A DNA stretch of 64,000 bases, taken from Janthinobacterium sp. (GTDB lineage: Bacteria > Pseudomonadota > Gammaproteobacteria > Burkholderiales > Burkholderiaceae_D). How positions within the stretch are numbered: position 1 is the first letter of the stretch; each line of letters opens with the position of its first letter. Both the position numbers and the translations under genes were made by a program. Below the pieces are notes generated by a model. It was not told the origin of the DNA and did not search any database. It was given only the letters and a program-made list of their open reading frames with translations. Location: NCBI GenBank assembly GCA_003133225.1, contig PKWL01000112.1, forward strand, positions 62,001 to 126,000, given 5' to 3'. Shown here in pieces: positions 4,916-12,227 of this stretch.

Positions 4916-7272
4916 TTCACTGCCCTCAGTTTCTGTGCTTTAACGACCATCTTGGCCGGGGAGATATCCGCTTCGTATTTTGGAAAGTCTTTGGCATCGC
5001 GCCATACGACGCGCAGGCCGATCGGTGTCGCCTCGCCGATCCTGATCTTGCCCAAGTGGATGCGGTGATGTTTAAGTAGGCTCGTGAACTTGTACGGCGA
5101 TGTTGGCATGCCGCCGATGGCGCGCTCGAACATGACCCTCAGTTCATCCCGCGTGACGTTGCACGATCCGTCGTCCTTGGTGCGGGCAATGACGACTTTC
5201 AGGGTGTCGATATAGTCCTGCACCTTATTAAAATCCAACTGGTTGCTCTGGTAATCGTCGCCTGACGGCAACTGCTCGATGAAGAACTCGAAGTGGCCGG
5301 AGAGGAGAGCGTCGGCGGCGGCGTCGATCGACACGCTCGATAGGCTGATCATGTTGTCGCGGTCGGTGGATTCGACGGGCGTGCTGGCTTGCTCCGCGTC
5401 CACCTTGTACTGCATCAGGTAGTCATGAAACGCCTGCAGCTCCTTGGGGATCAGCTCTTCGATCTCTTTCTGCGTAATGATCAGCTTGTTAGGCTGGTAG
5501 ATGCCGACGTTGAAGCGGCGGTCTTCCTTGTCGATCACGACGGCGTCGGTCTTGTTGCTGGCAAACATCCAGTTGGAGTAATTTCTGAACTCGACCGAGT
5601 TGTTGTGCATGAGGCGGATGGCGACGAATTTTTCCGTGATGTAGTTCTTCAGCTTGGCCATGACGCCGCGCTCATTGATGAGAGCCTTGGCCTCGATCTC
5701 ATCAATGAACACGATGAACGAGGAGCGCAGGTATTCGTTGTACTTCTCGTTCAGGCTCTCGGCTTGGCGCACAGCGGTCTGGTCCTGGCCGAAGATCGGG
5801 CGCAGGATGTTGTCCATCAAGATGCCCTTGCCTGTCCCTGTCCGGCCATGCAGCACCCATGCGGTGCGGGTGCGGTCCCGGAACTGCAGGATGAACGCCA
5901 CCCAGTTCATGAAGTGCTCGGTGATGGCCGGGTCGGAGCCGAGCGCGTGGTGAATGACCTTGTAGATCGTCTTCGGGCAGGCGACGGGTTTCTTGGGAAG
6001 CACGGCTTGCATATAGATAGTAGGCTGGAATGTGTTGACGCTCTTGTTGGTGGGGTCGACGCGCACGTTGTCGCTCGGGTCGAACACGACATCCCATTCA
6101 GGGATGAAGTCGCCGAGCGGCATACCATTCTGCTTGGCGAAGTGGCGCACCTGTGTTTCCGTCCTGGCCACGTTGATGTCGAGCGCATCCGTCTGTCCGT
6201 CATGCGTGCCCCGCCAGTAGGCGCCGGTCTTCTTGTCGCAGAAAGCGAGGTAAGTCACACCTTGGGATGAGACGCGCACGGCTTGCTGGGTCAAGGACTG
6301 CCAGTATTCAGGCAGCAGCTCCTTGGTGATGTAGCTCGGCTCGCCCTTGAAATTGTGGATGTAGTCGGGATTGTCCTCGGGATGGTAGTAGCCCCACGAG
6401 TCTCCGCCATTGAGGTTGAAGTAGACGAAGCCGCGGTCGGTCTTCATTTCGGAGACGATGCACGAGTCCGGCTTGACCATGACTTCCACGTTGCCGTGCA
6501 TCTTATATGTCGTCTTCCTTGGCGGGTAGCCCAGTGCTGCGCGGATGTCGTTGATGCGCTTGGAAGTTAAGAGGCGATTCTGTTCGGTTGAGTTGATGGT
6601 GGCGGATGTGACCAGCGTTTCGTTTTGCTTCCTGACGTACTGGATGCGCGGATGCTTGGCCATCGGGTCCTTGATCCCTTTTAATAGAGGCGGCGCGATA
6701 TACAAGAGCTTGTCGTTCTGGCAGGCCGAGATATCCAGCGGCCACGAGATTGAGTTTCCGGTCTTGGTCAAGCTCATGTTGTCACGCAGGAGCGAGACGG
6801 CATGGTTCAACTGGATCAGAAGCTGCTTGATCAGTTGAGCGGGGAGCGGCTTGTCGAGGCGCATGAAGACATGGGCGCGCAGTTCCTTGTTCTCGATTCC
6901 ATACGATGCTGACCATTGCACGATGTACGACACGTCCTCGAAGTGCAGGGCTTTTAAGAAATCGTCAATGGACGAGATGTTTGGGATGCCGTCGATGTCG
7001 AGTACAATCCACTCGGTTGTGGCATTGGAGTCCGTGGTGCCGGCGCGTGATTCACAGGACAGGGCGCGGGTGGGGTTGCCTTTGACCAGGCAGTGACCGA
7101 GCGCAGCGTGTTTGATGAGCAGCTTCTCCATGTCGCGCAGGTCGGTGGCGTCTTCGGTGATGGATGTGACTTCGTAGACCGAGGGATAGGAAGTTTTCTG
7201 GATCGTGCCATCTGCCTTCTTAACATAGGACTTGGTGAGGGGCACAGATGCCTTGAAAAAGGTGATTTGCAT
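4912..7272 (-). CDS. AEP primase / SF3 helicase fusion (replication protein)
   Basis: 786 residues. The N-terminal third has archaeo-eukaryotic primase signatures: an hhhDhD strand (IVLDID, D92 and D94) and an Arg-x-His (R132-A-H134). The C-terminal half has an SF3 helicase: Walker A GRTGTGKG at 476-483, Walker B VFIDE ending at E525, and a sensor Asn in ASNK near 573. Such D5-like proteins prime and unwind phage DNA at the fork and often initiate replication. First gene after a 370-nt leader with a dyad at 7,346 and a GTTCT-rich element at 7,412, making this leader a candidate origin. The downstream neighbour overlaps by 4 nt. Confidence 0.85.
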   Translation of the reverse strand: MQITFFKASVPLTKSYVKKADGTIQKTSYPSVYEVTSITEDATDLRDMEKLLIKHAALGHCLVKGNPTRALSCESRAGTTDSNATTEWIVLDIDGIPNISSIDDFLKALHFEDVSYIVQWSASYGIENKELRAHVFMRLDKPLPAQLIKQLLIQLNHAVSLLRDNMSLTKTGNSISWPLDISACQNDKLLYIAPPLLKGIKDPMAKHPRIQYVRKQNETLVTSATINSTEQNRLLTSKRINDIRAALGYPPRKTTYKMHGNVEVMVKPDSCIVSEMKTDRGFVYFNLNGGDSWGYYHPEDNPDYIHNFKGEPSYITKELLPEYWQSLTQQAVRVSSQGVTYLAFCDKKTGAYWRGTHDGQTDALDINVARTETQVRHFAKQNGMPLGDFIPEWDVVFDPSDNVRVDPTNKSVNTFQPTIYMQAVLPKKPVACPKTIYKVIHHALGSDPAITEHFMNWVAFILQFRDRTRTAWVLHGRTGTGKGILMDNILRPIFGQDQTAVRQAESLNEKYNEYLRSSFIVFIDEIEAKALINERGVMAKLKNYITEKFVAIRLMHNNSVEFRNYSNWMFASNKTDAVVIDKEDRRFNVGIYQPNKLIITQKEIEELIPKELQAFHDYLMQYKVDAEQASTPVESTDRDNMISLSSVSIDAAADALLSGHFEFFIEQLPSGDDYQSNQLDFNKVQDYIDTLKVVIARTKDDGSCNVTRDELRVMFERAIGGMPTSPYKFTSLLKHHRIHLGKIRIGEATPIGLRVVWRDAKDFPKYEADISPAKMVVKAQKLRAVK

Positions 7273-7345
7273 GTTCCAATTCCTGTTCTATATTTATTTT
7301 TTGGCGACGGGCCGCGCACGCTTTGGTGAGGAAATGAGTCTACGC

Positions 7346-7356
7346 TCTATTTTAGG
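7346..7356 (-). promoter_or_regulatory. TCTAA-type dyad upstream of primase-helicase
   Basis: Minus strand reads CCTAAAATAGA, one base from TCTAAAATAGA found before the capsid gene; the next bases (GCGTAGA versus GTGGAATAGA) are also related. 74 nt upstream of the primase-helicase ATG. Promoter or operator inferred. Confidence 0.45.
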
Positions 7357-7411
7357 TCGTCAGAAGACTTATTTTTAGCCCTTAAAGTGGAACAACGGAA
7401 CGAAAAAAATG

Positions 7412-7508
7412 CGCTAAGTCATTGATTTATATACTTGTTCTGTTGTTCTGTTCTGTTTTAATAATTTCTTTGATTAGAAAAATATATATATAGAACAGAG
7501 TAGTAGTA
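7412..7508. repeat. GTTCT-rich dispersed repeat, left copy
   Basis: Shares about 95 bp of near-identity with 46,149-46,242 in the same orientation. Exactly matching blocks include TACTTGTTCTGTTGTTCTGT and TTGATTAGAAAAATATATA. It begins CTAAGTCATTGATTTAT, a 17-mer found again exactly at 48,820. It contains GTTCT three times within about 20 bp. Located just upstream of the primase-helicase gene, so iterons of an origin or a regulator site are possible. Confidence 0.75.
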
Positions 7509-7600
7509 TTCCTGTAGAGAGAGTGTCGGCCAAAGGAGAACTTTGCACAGTAGCATTGTGACAACTTTTAAAAATGCAAGTCCGTGGCGCGTGGTGGACG

Positions 7601-7633
7601 TAAAAAATAAACGGGCACGTTGTTCTGTGCCCG
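7601..7633 (-). terminator. Rho-independent terminator of the 8.7-7.6 kb gene
   Basis: On the minus strand a 7-bp stem CGGGCAC/GTGCCCG (7,633-7,627 with 7,618-7,612) and 8-nt loop are followed by TTTATTTTTTA. It lies 9 nt after the stop of the 370-residue gene. Confidence 0.85.
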
Positions 7634-7641
7634 CGTAAAGA

Positions 7642-8754
7642 TTAAAGACTGACCACGTTGCCCTTATTGAAGCGCGCGATGGCGGCGTCTGCCTTGGACA
7701 GGACAGGTGCAATCTTGTCTGCTTTCTTCAGCGGCGGAGCTGGTGCCGGTGTGGCAGCCTGCGCTTCCTTGGCTGACTGCTTGTCCATGGCGATGACGAT
7801 CGGTTGCTCGAACTCATCTGGCAGCACGGGCATGTAGCCGCGCTCGGCGTACGCATCGAGCTCCGACGAATGCTTCTTGTCGAACGCGACGAGCCAGTTG
7901 TAATGTTCCTCGCGTGCAGCGTCGATGATCTTGACATCGCCGGCAGCTTCGCGTGAGCCACGTTGGCGTGGGTTGAGCATGAGCTTGACGCAATCGTTCG
8001 ACGCCGTGATCATCGACTCGTTCATTTTGATGCCGAGCTTGTACTGCGACTGCACGGGGATGGACGCGAACAGGATTTCAAAGTTCGTGTTGCCGATATC
8101 CTCTTGTGTTTGCTTGTCGATGTTGAAGCGTTCGGCATCGAGTTCAAACATGTTCTCGCCATACGCCGAGCAGTCATCGTAAATACCGAGGATGCGCGAC
8201 GCATTGTCTTTCAACTCGGTGTGACCATCCTCGACTTGTTTCATGCCGACAGCTTGCAAGCGAGCGAGCGAGATGCTAGTCGCTTCTGCCATGGCGGTCA
8301 GTTCAAGTGTGTTGGTCTGGGGTTCGCGCATGATGTTGAACGCGAGTGAGTTGGCGACGGAGTACGGTGCGTCGTACCGTGGGTTGTAGTCAAGCGGGGC
8401 TTCCAGCATTTGCTCAAGCCAGTTGCGCAGCACGCTGAACTTGCGGCAGAGTTGCAAGGGTGTTTCGACGATCTCGTTGCCCGCATCATTCATGAAGCGG
8501 TCGGACTCGGACTTCAAATCCTTGCCGATTTCCTCACGATTGAGATTGTCGAAGGTGTTGGTGCCATGGATGGCAGCCTGCTCGTTCGATACCTGTTCGG
8601 ATGGCAGCGTCTCGCCGCGTTCGGCATATTTCAATGCCTTGATGTGGCTGCGTGCGTAGCCGATGATCGACTGATTGATTGTTGCGACCAATGATTTCAT
8701 TACCATGCGTTGTGCGCGGATGGGGAGTTGTGCGATTGTATGAGTGATGATCAT
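7642..8754 (-). CDS. Unknown phage early protein, 370 residues
   Basis: Soluble, mostly helical protein. A frame reaches back to 8,811, but the ATG at 8,754 has an AAGGA site at the right distance and the 19 extra residues look non-coding, so 8,754 was chosen. The protein has Asn/Gln-rich central helices and an Ala/Pro-rich linker near the C-terminus (AATPAPAPPLKKADK). No domain recognised. It is a single-gene unit with its own terminator, adjacent to the replication gene, so it may be a recombination or single-strand-binding type protein; this is only a guess from position. Confidence 0.75.
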   Translation of the reverse strand: MIITHTIAQLPIRAQRMVMKSLVATINQSIIGYARSHIKALKYAERGETLPSEQVSNEQAAIHGTNTFDNLNREEIGKDLKSESDRFMNDAGNEIVETPLQLCRKFSVLRNWLEQMLEAPLDYNPRYDAPYSVANSLAFNIMREPQTNTLELTAMAEATSISLARLQAVGMKQVEDGHTELKDNASRILGIYDDCSAYGENMFELDAERFNIDKQTQEDIGNTNFEILFASIPVQSQYKLGIKMNESMITASNDCVKLMLNPRQRGSREAAGDVKIIDAAREEHYNWLVAFDKKHSSELDAYAERGYMPVLPDEFEQPIVIAMDKQSAKEAQAATPAPAPPLKKADKIAPVLSKADAAIARFNKGNVVSL

Positions 8755-8822
8755 GATGAATAAATCCTTTAAGTTTGAGTTTAGTTTTAGTGTGGGCAGA
8801 ACGCCGGGCAAAGAACAAACGC

Positions 8823-8996
8823 TTAGTGCGATATTTCAACTTGACGCGTAGCGAACAGGATCACGAGGTTCGTGCCGTTGCGTGACGCGCGGGTGAGCGC
8901 ATCCTTGCCGTTGATGGCGCGGATGCGGAGCAGGCACGGCTGAAGATCGACCGTGCATAGAATGTGATACGTGTTTAGTGCAGAGCCAGTGGGCAT
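8823..8996 (-). CDS. Small phage protein
   Basis: 57 residues starting MPTGSALNTYHILCTVDLQP, with a regular alternation of hydrophobic and basic residues (LLRIRAINGKDALTRASRNGTNLVILFATRQVEISH) like a small beta sheet. Overlaps the end of the preceding gene by 22 nt. Codon choice with G/C at third positions supports this frame over the others. No family recognised. Confidence 0.55.
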   Translation of the reverse strand: MPTGSALNTYHILCTVDLQPCLLRIRAINGKDALTRASRNGTNLVILFATRQVEISH

Positions 8997-9217
8997 CTCA
9001 GTTTCTTCAATATGTCGAAAGTATCCAAGGCCAAGGGACGGCCTAATGCTTCCTCTCTTTCGGCGATGATGTCGAACGGGTCGCTCACATTGCTGCCAGC
9101 GAAGTTATCGACGAGGAGATGCGTCGCGTCCAGGACGGATGCGACGACGTGCTTGTTGTCTGTGTCGCCGATGACAAATTCATCTTCGGGTTGCTCGCTG
9201 TAATATTCAGAGTTCAT
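8975..9217 (-). CDS. Acidic small phage protein
   Basis: 80 residues, very acidic N-terminus (MNSEYYSEQPEDEFVIGDTD), helical remainder. Acidic small early proteins of phages often mimic DNA or bind host enzymes, but there is no direct sign of that here. A good AGAAACAAAT leader precedes the ATG and a terminator lies upstream, so this starts its own short unit. Confidence 0.65.
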   Translation of the reverse strand: MNSEYYSEQPEDEFVIGDTDNKHVVASVLDATHLLVDNFAGSNVSDPFDIIAEREEALGRPLALDTFDILKKLRCPLALH

Positions 9218-9242
9218 ATTTGTTTCTCCGTCTGAGTGGACA

Positions 9243-9269
9243 TAAAAATAGCCAGCACGATGGCTGGCT
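9243..9269 (-). terminator. Rho-independent terminator
   Basis: Minus strand: AGCCAGC (9,269-9,263), loop CATCGT, GCTGGCT (9,256-9,250), then ATTTTTATG. Follows the small membrane peptide gene ending at 9,288 and separates it from the gene starting at 9,217. Confidence 0.8.
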
Positions 9270-9287
9270 TGGATTGGTTCGATTCGT

Positions 9288-9386
9288 TCACCAACTGAGC
9301 TTCGATAACAACTCGATGATGACGACGATGACCAGCGCGAGGCCGACGAGGTCGGGCGTGGTGAGTTTCACTGTCCTACATTCCAT
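9288..9386 (-). CDS. Very small single-span membrane peptide
   Basis: 32 residues from the ATG at 9,386, or 27 from a GTG at 9,371 that overlaps the preceding stop (GTGA) and has a closer ribosome site. The sequence LVGLALVIVVIIELLSKLSW is one hydrophobic span with a short polar tail. Tiny membrane peptides of this kind in phages may act as antiholins, holin aids or inhibitors of host membrane proteins; nothing here decides between these. Confidence 0.5.
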   Translation of the reverse strand: MECRTVKLTTPDLVGLALVIVVIIELLSKLSW

Positions 9387-9568
9387 GGCATCGTTATGAC
9401 ACCATCGTCGATGACAACGGAGCCGTCTGGGTTGATGTGGTCGATGTACGCTGTGCCGGTCAATAGCTCCTGGCAAATGGCGCCTGGCAAGCCGGGAAAT
9501 TGTTTGCGGACTTGCGCCGCAGTGAAGTTGTTGGCGCGAGCATGGGCGACAAATTCATAAGCGTTCAC
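9368..9568 (-). CDS. Unknown small phage protein
   Basis: 66 residues, MNAYEFVAHARANNFTAAQV..., a small helical domain followed by a beta segment (YIDHINPDGSVVIDDGVITM). ATG overlaps the preceding stop by 4 nt. No family recognised. Confidence 0.6.
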   Translation of the reverse strand: MNAYEFVAHARANNFTAAQVRKQFPGLPGAICQELLTGTAYIDHINPDGSVVIDDGVITMPWNVGQ

Positions 9569-9855
9569 TTGATTAACTCCTTCGATACGTTCTTCACGCC
9601 GGGATAATAAATATTCTTTTCGACGTAGCCGAATAGAAAACGTCCGAGTGAAATCAGGCCGGAGCAGATGAGCGCGCCGACCGCCGCGACCATCACACCA
9701 CTAAAGGTCCCCCAGTGCAAAATGTTAAGCACGATGAAAATTGTGCAATCCATTCCGAGTGGAGAGGACAACATTTTCATGCGCCACGTCCACTTGCATT
9801 TAAAAAACGCGAGCAGCAAACCGGCCGCCACGATCATGCCCGATTCAATAATCAT
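9565..9855 (-). CDS. Small integral membrane protein
   Basis: 96 residues with about three hydrophobic spans: residues 6-18, 36-56 and 57-76. Basic residues follow the first span (KCKWTWRMK). Size and topology are compatible with a holin-like or exclusion-type protein, but it lies in the early block rather than beside the endolysin. GGGAGG ribosome site 6 nt upstream of the ATG. Confidence 0.6.
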   Translation of the reverse strand: MIIESGMIVAAGLLLAFFKCKWTWRMKMLSSPLGMDCTIFIVLNILHWGTFSGVMVAAVGALICSGLISLGRFLFGYVEKNIYYPGVKNVSKELIK

Positions 9856-9897
9856 ACATCCTCCCAGGGGGGATAGAGACCGGGTCGATCTCTATTA

Positions 9898-9914
9898 GTA
9901 TAAACAGTTTATAC
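9898..9914. promoter_or_regulatory. 17-bp palindrome GTATAAACAGTTTATAC
   Basis: Perfect palindrome around a central A, in the 61-bp gap between two leftward membrane-protein genes. A near copy (GTATAAACTGTTTATAT) lies at 46,301-46,317. Just downstream in the leftward sense is a second inverted repeat ATAGAGA/TCTCTAT (9,873-9,895). A repressor operator is likely by form; it does not match the CTGT-N8-ACAG LexA pattern. Confidence 0.55.
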
Positions 9915-9916
9915 AT

Positions 9917-10570
9917 TTATGCTGCGAGCGCGCCCAAAGGTGGAATGGCGACAACTTCCGCGACCTTGTCTTTGGAGCTGAACCAACCAGTCACCGTGTC
10001 CCAGCAAGCTGCCGCGTCCTTGTCGATCTGGCCGGACAGAATATAGTTGCCGACGTGCTGGCCGATCTTCATGCCGACATAACCGGCAAGGCCGACGGCG
10101 AGGATGAGAATCACCCACTGCCACAGCAGCGCGCCGCTGAGCGCGGCGACACCGACGATCGCATAGCCTGCGATGAGCCCGATGCCGTAACCGGCGCCGC
10201 CTGACAACAGCACAGTCACGGCGAATGCCGCAACGGGCCGTTTGCCGGATGGCAGACTATCCAACATGCGCTGTATGAACTGGCCCTGAGTTTCCTCAAC
10301 GACCGCGTCCACATTCGCTGCCGCTGGTTCCGGCGTCACCGGCGCGACAGGTACATCAGCCTTGACCTCAACCTTCGGTGCCGCAGCATCGACGATGGCC
10401 TTGGCCTTTTCGTAGCGCAGCATGTCCAGCGTCGCTTGCTGCAATTCGCTGATCGTTGTAGGAGCGACGATCGGTGCAGCCTTCAGTGCGTTGTTGGCAT
10501 GCACGCCGTTAATCTGGGCGATAACTTTTGCGTTGGATGAAGACACAACTGCGTTTGATTTGGTAGCCAT
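9917..10570 (-). CDS. Phage membrane protein with long soluble N-terminus
   Basis: 217 residues. Residues 1-105 are soluble, Ala/Val-rich and contain a Pro-rich linker (VPVAPVTPEP). Residues about 112-170 form two glycine-rich membrane spans (AVTVLLSGGAGYGIGLIAGY... and WVILILAVGLAGYVG). The last 45 residues are soluble. No family recognised. A GTTCT cluster and a dyad-like AT-rich stretch lie upstream of the ATG, so this starts a transcription unit. Confidence 0.7.
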   Translation of the reverse strand: MATKSNAVVSSSNAKVIAQINGVHANNALKAAPIVAPTTISELQQATLDMLRYEKAKAIVDAAAPKVEVKADVPVAPVTPEPAAANVDAVVEETQGQFIQRMLDSLPSGKRPVAAFAVTVLLSGGAGYGIGLIAGYAIVGVAALSGALLWQWVILILAVGLAGYVGMKIGQHVGNYILSGQIDKDAAACWDTVTGWFSSKDKVAEVVAIPPLGALAA

Positions 10571-10596
10571 GATAGTTTCCTTTAATTAGTAGATTA

Positions 10597-10624
10597 AGAA
10601 TAGAACAGTTTTAGAACGAAGAAC
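10597..10624 (-). promoter_or_regulatory. GTTCT cluster upstream of membrane-protein gene
   Basis: On the minus strand GTTCT occurs at 10,624-10,620, 10,617-10,613 and 10,606-10,602 followed by ATTCT at 10,601-10,597. The spacing and AT-rich tail resemble the GTTCT-rich elements at 7.4 and 46.15 kb, so this may be a third, degenerate copy. Confidence 0.35.
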
Positions 10625-10639
10625 AAAACAGCAGACGGT

Positions 10640-10661
10640 GTGCGCGAGCTTGCTCGCGCAC
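10640..10661. repeat. Hairpin GTGCGCGAGC-TT-GCTCGCGCAC
   Basis: Perfect 10-bp inverted repeat with a two-base centre, 15 nt beyond the end of the 10,676-10,945 gene. Near-identical to the hairpin at 11,008-11,029, from which it differs by one compensated base pair. No T-run follows on either strand, so it is not a standard terminator. Confidence 0.75.
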
Positions 10662-10675
10662 GAATAACCTTTGGC

Positions 10676-10945
10676 TCATGCCCGGGTTGTATGGCCCGAA
10701 GCCATGGCCAGCGCCTTGGCAGCCATGCGCTCGCCCGCTTCAACCTGCCACGCAGGCATGACGTAGGCAGGGCGTTGAGGTTTCATCGTGTTGAGCGCGC
10801 TGGCCACGGACGTGATGGTCTCGATCTGCGCCTTGAGTTCATCGTAGTCAGCGCACAGGTTGGCGTTGACAGTACGCAGTGTGTTGAGCTGATCACGCAG
10901 AGCATTGTTGTCAGCGATGAGTTGTGCGTTGGTGAGCTTGGCCAT
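10676..10945 (-). CDS. Unknown coiled-coil phage protein
   Basis: 89 residues. Start at the ATG at 10,945 (AAGGAG site 6 nt upstream). Residues 5-50 form a coiled coil (LTNAQLIADNNALRDQLNTLR...), the rest is soluble. First leftward gene at the divergence from the structural block; flanked by two near-identical hairpins. No family recognised. Confidence 0.65.
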   Translation of the reverse strand: MAKLTNAQLIADNNALRDQLNTLRTVNANLCADYDELKAQIETITSVASALNTMKPQRPAYVMPAWQVEAGERMAAKALAMASGHTTRA

Positions 10946-11007
10946 GATTGGCTCCTTATATATGTTGCGGTTGTATTCTTCACGCGAAGAACACACACCC
11001 AACCTGT

Positions 11008-11029
11008 GTGCGCGAACTTGTTCGCGCAC
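11008..11029. repeat. Hairpin GTGCGCGAAC-TT-GTTCGCGCAC
   Basis: Second member of the hairpin pair. Same length, same TT centre, and the only change is a G-C to A-T pair in the stem, so both strands of the stem changed together. It lies upstream of the leftward 10,945 gene. Confidence 0.75.
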
Positions 11030-11269
11030 TGCGTGCTTGCACCACTAGGCTGTGAGCCGCCATGGATGGTGGCATGCTTCCTCTCGCCCACGGTCTAGGG
11101 TCCCCTATTGGCCTGGGGGCAAAGGTGAATCCGAAGTGGGACGGGTGATTGAGAGCGAGGGGAGAGGAACCGTGAACGCCCGTACCCAGCAAAAATTCCA
11201 AAGATTTTTAAAATTATTTTAAAAAATTTCTCAGCAATAATTTTCTCAGGCTGATAGACTCGCCTCTAA

Positions 11270-11280
11270 TCTATCTTAGA
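11270..11280. promoter_or_regulatory. TCTAA-type dyad before terminase genes
   Basis: Plus strand TCTATCTTAGA (minus TCTAAGATAGA) within the wider inverted repeat CTCTAA-TCTATC-TTAGAG. It ends 11 nt before the small-terminase start codon, so it would overlap the transcription start or leader. Operator or promoter inferred from recurrence. Confidence 0.45.
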
Positions 11281-11291
11281 GTGAGTGCAGA

Positions 11292-11948
11292 GTGACGAAA
11301 CGAATGGACCCCGCCGACAGAAAGATCGCCGCCAGGGACGACCTCACGCAAAAACCGCGCCGCAAGAGCGCAGTCAAAAAATCCCCCGAGGGTCAGGCCA
11401 AGCGCATCTCTGCTCTCAGAAAGACGCCTACCAACGGCGGCAACATCGCCCTCATCGAACAACAGAACCCCGACCGCCCCCTCACCGAGAAGCAGCGGCT
11501 GTTCGTCAAGGAGTGGGCCAAGGGTGAGTCGATCCTGTCCGCCTCCTACCGCGCCGGCTACGCCGACAGCGGCCAGATGGGCTATCGCATGTCCAAGGAC
11601 CCGGCGATCCTGAAAATCTACAACCTGGAAAAAGCGCTCTACGAGGCCGCCGGGCAAGTCACCCGCAAGATGGTCATGGAAGGCTTTCTCGAAGCCGCCG
11701 CCATGGCCAAGATGCTGGCCGACCCTACGGCGCTGACTGGCGCATGGCGGGAGGTCGGAAAAATGGCGGGCTACTACGAACCCGTCAAACGCTCCATCGA
11801 CATCAATATTTCCGGCAACGTGACCATGAAGAAGTTGGAGGCCATGGGCGACGCCGAGCTGCTCAAACTGATCAAGGGCGAGGTGGAGGACGTGGCATTC
11901 ACGGAGATCGCGCAAGAAGCAGAAGAGGCTGAAGATGATGCGGCATAA
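11292..11948 (+). CDS. terS: Terminase small subunit
   Basis: 218 residues from a GTG at 11,292; an ATG at 11,304 is an alternative and neither has a strong ribosome site. Residues about 62-90 (PLTEKQRLFVKEWAKGESILSASYRAGYAD) are the helix-turn-helix signature of phage small terminases, which bind the packaging site and stimulate the large subunit. The basic N-terminus and acidic C-terminus fit the family. Its stop overlaps the next small gene, and the large subunit follows after two tiny genes. Confidence 0.8.
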   Translation: MTKRMDPADRKIAARDDLTQKPRRKSAVKKSPEGQAKRISALRKTPTNGGNIALIEQQNPDRPLTEKQRLFVKEWAKGESILSASYRAGYADSGQMGYRMSKDPAILKIYNLEKALYEAAGQVTRKMVMEGFLEAAAMAKMLADPTALTGAWREVGKMAGYYEPVKRSIDINISGNVTMKKLEAMGDAELLKLIKGEVEDVAFTEIAQEAEEAEDDAA

Positions 11949-12099
11949 ATTTAGGGTCTACACGACCCGGTTGGCGAAGTGGTGGCGCGAGTTCAAGTGC
12001 CGCCACGACATGCACGACTACCCGGACAGCGACATAGCCCTCCCGCTCCATTTCTACACCTATACCTGCCGCCACTGCGGCAAAGAGTTCCAGATATGA
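11938..12099 (+). CDS. Small zinc-finger-like phage peptide
   Basis: 53 residues. A C-terminal CRHCGKEFQI with an upstream CRHDMHDY gives a Cys/His set (C21, H23, H26, C44, C47) able to hold zinc. ATG overlaps the terminase stop by 11 nt and the stop overlaps the next ATG by 4 nt. Tiny zinc-binding proteins between terminase subunits are frequent; function unknown. Confidence 0.6.
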   Translation: MRHKFRVYTTRLAKWWREFKCRHDMHDYPDSDIALPLHFYTYTCRHCGKEFQI

Positions 12100-12227
12100 A
12101 CCCGCGGCCCATCTTCACCCTCCCAGACCCAATCGAGCCGGAGGATACAGCCGCTGAAGCATACAAGGCGCTGAACCAGCCGCCGCCTGCCAAAGTCGAC
12201 CAGGAAAAAGACGCGAATGACGAGTAA
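12096..12227 (+). CDS. Very small phage protein
   Basis: 43 residues, Pro/Glu-rich and probably unstructured (MNPRPIFTLPDPIEPEDTAA...). Starts in an ATGA overlap and its last 11 nt overlap the large terminase start. Supported mainly by perfect fit between its coupled neighbours. Confidence 0.5.
   Translation: MNPRPIFTLPDPIEPEDTAAEAYKALNQPPPAKVDQEKDANDE

Larger units (their letters stand above)
7273..7641. other. 369-bp leader/terminator region between replication genes
   Basis: No gene is supported. From right to left it contains the terminator of the 7,642-8,754 gene, a GTTCT-rich 95-bp element shared with 46.15 kb, and a dyad at 7,346-7,356. It is clearly more AT-rich than the neighbouring coding sequence, with an ATATATATATA run at about 7,482-7,492. 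Confidence 0.7.
10946..11291. other. Divergent control region between early and structural blocks
   Basis: No gene is supported. It holds hairpin 11,008-11,029, an imperfect GCCGCCATGGATGGTGGC inverted repeat near 11,053-11,070, a CCCCTATTGGCCTGGGG hairpin near 11,103-11,119, an AT-rich run (11,206-11,250) and the dyad at 11,270. It must carry promoters for both directions. Because it precedes the terminase genes, it is also the first place to look for the packaging site. Confidence 0.6.

Noticed and set aside
9898-9914. LexA box
   Set aside because: The palindrome does not contain CTGT-N8-ACAG at either copy.
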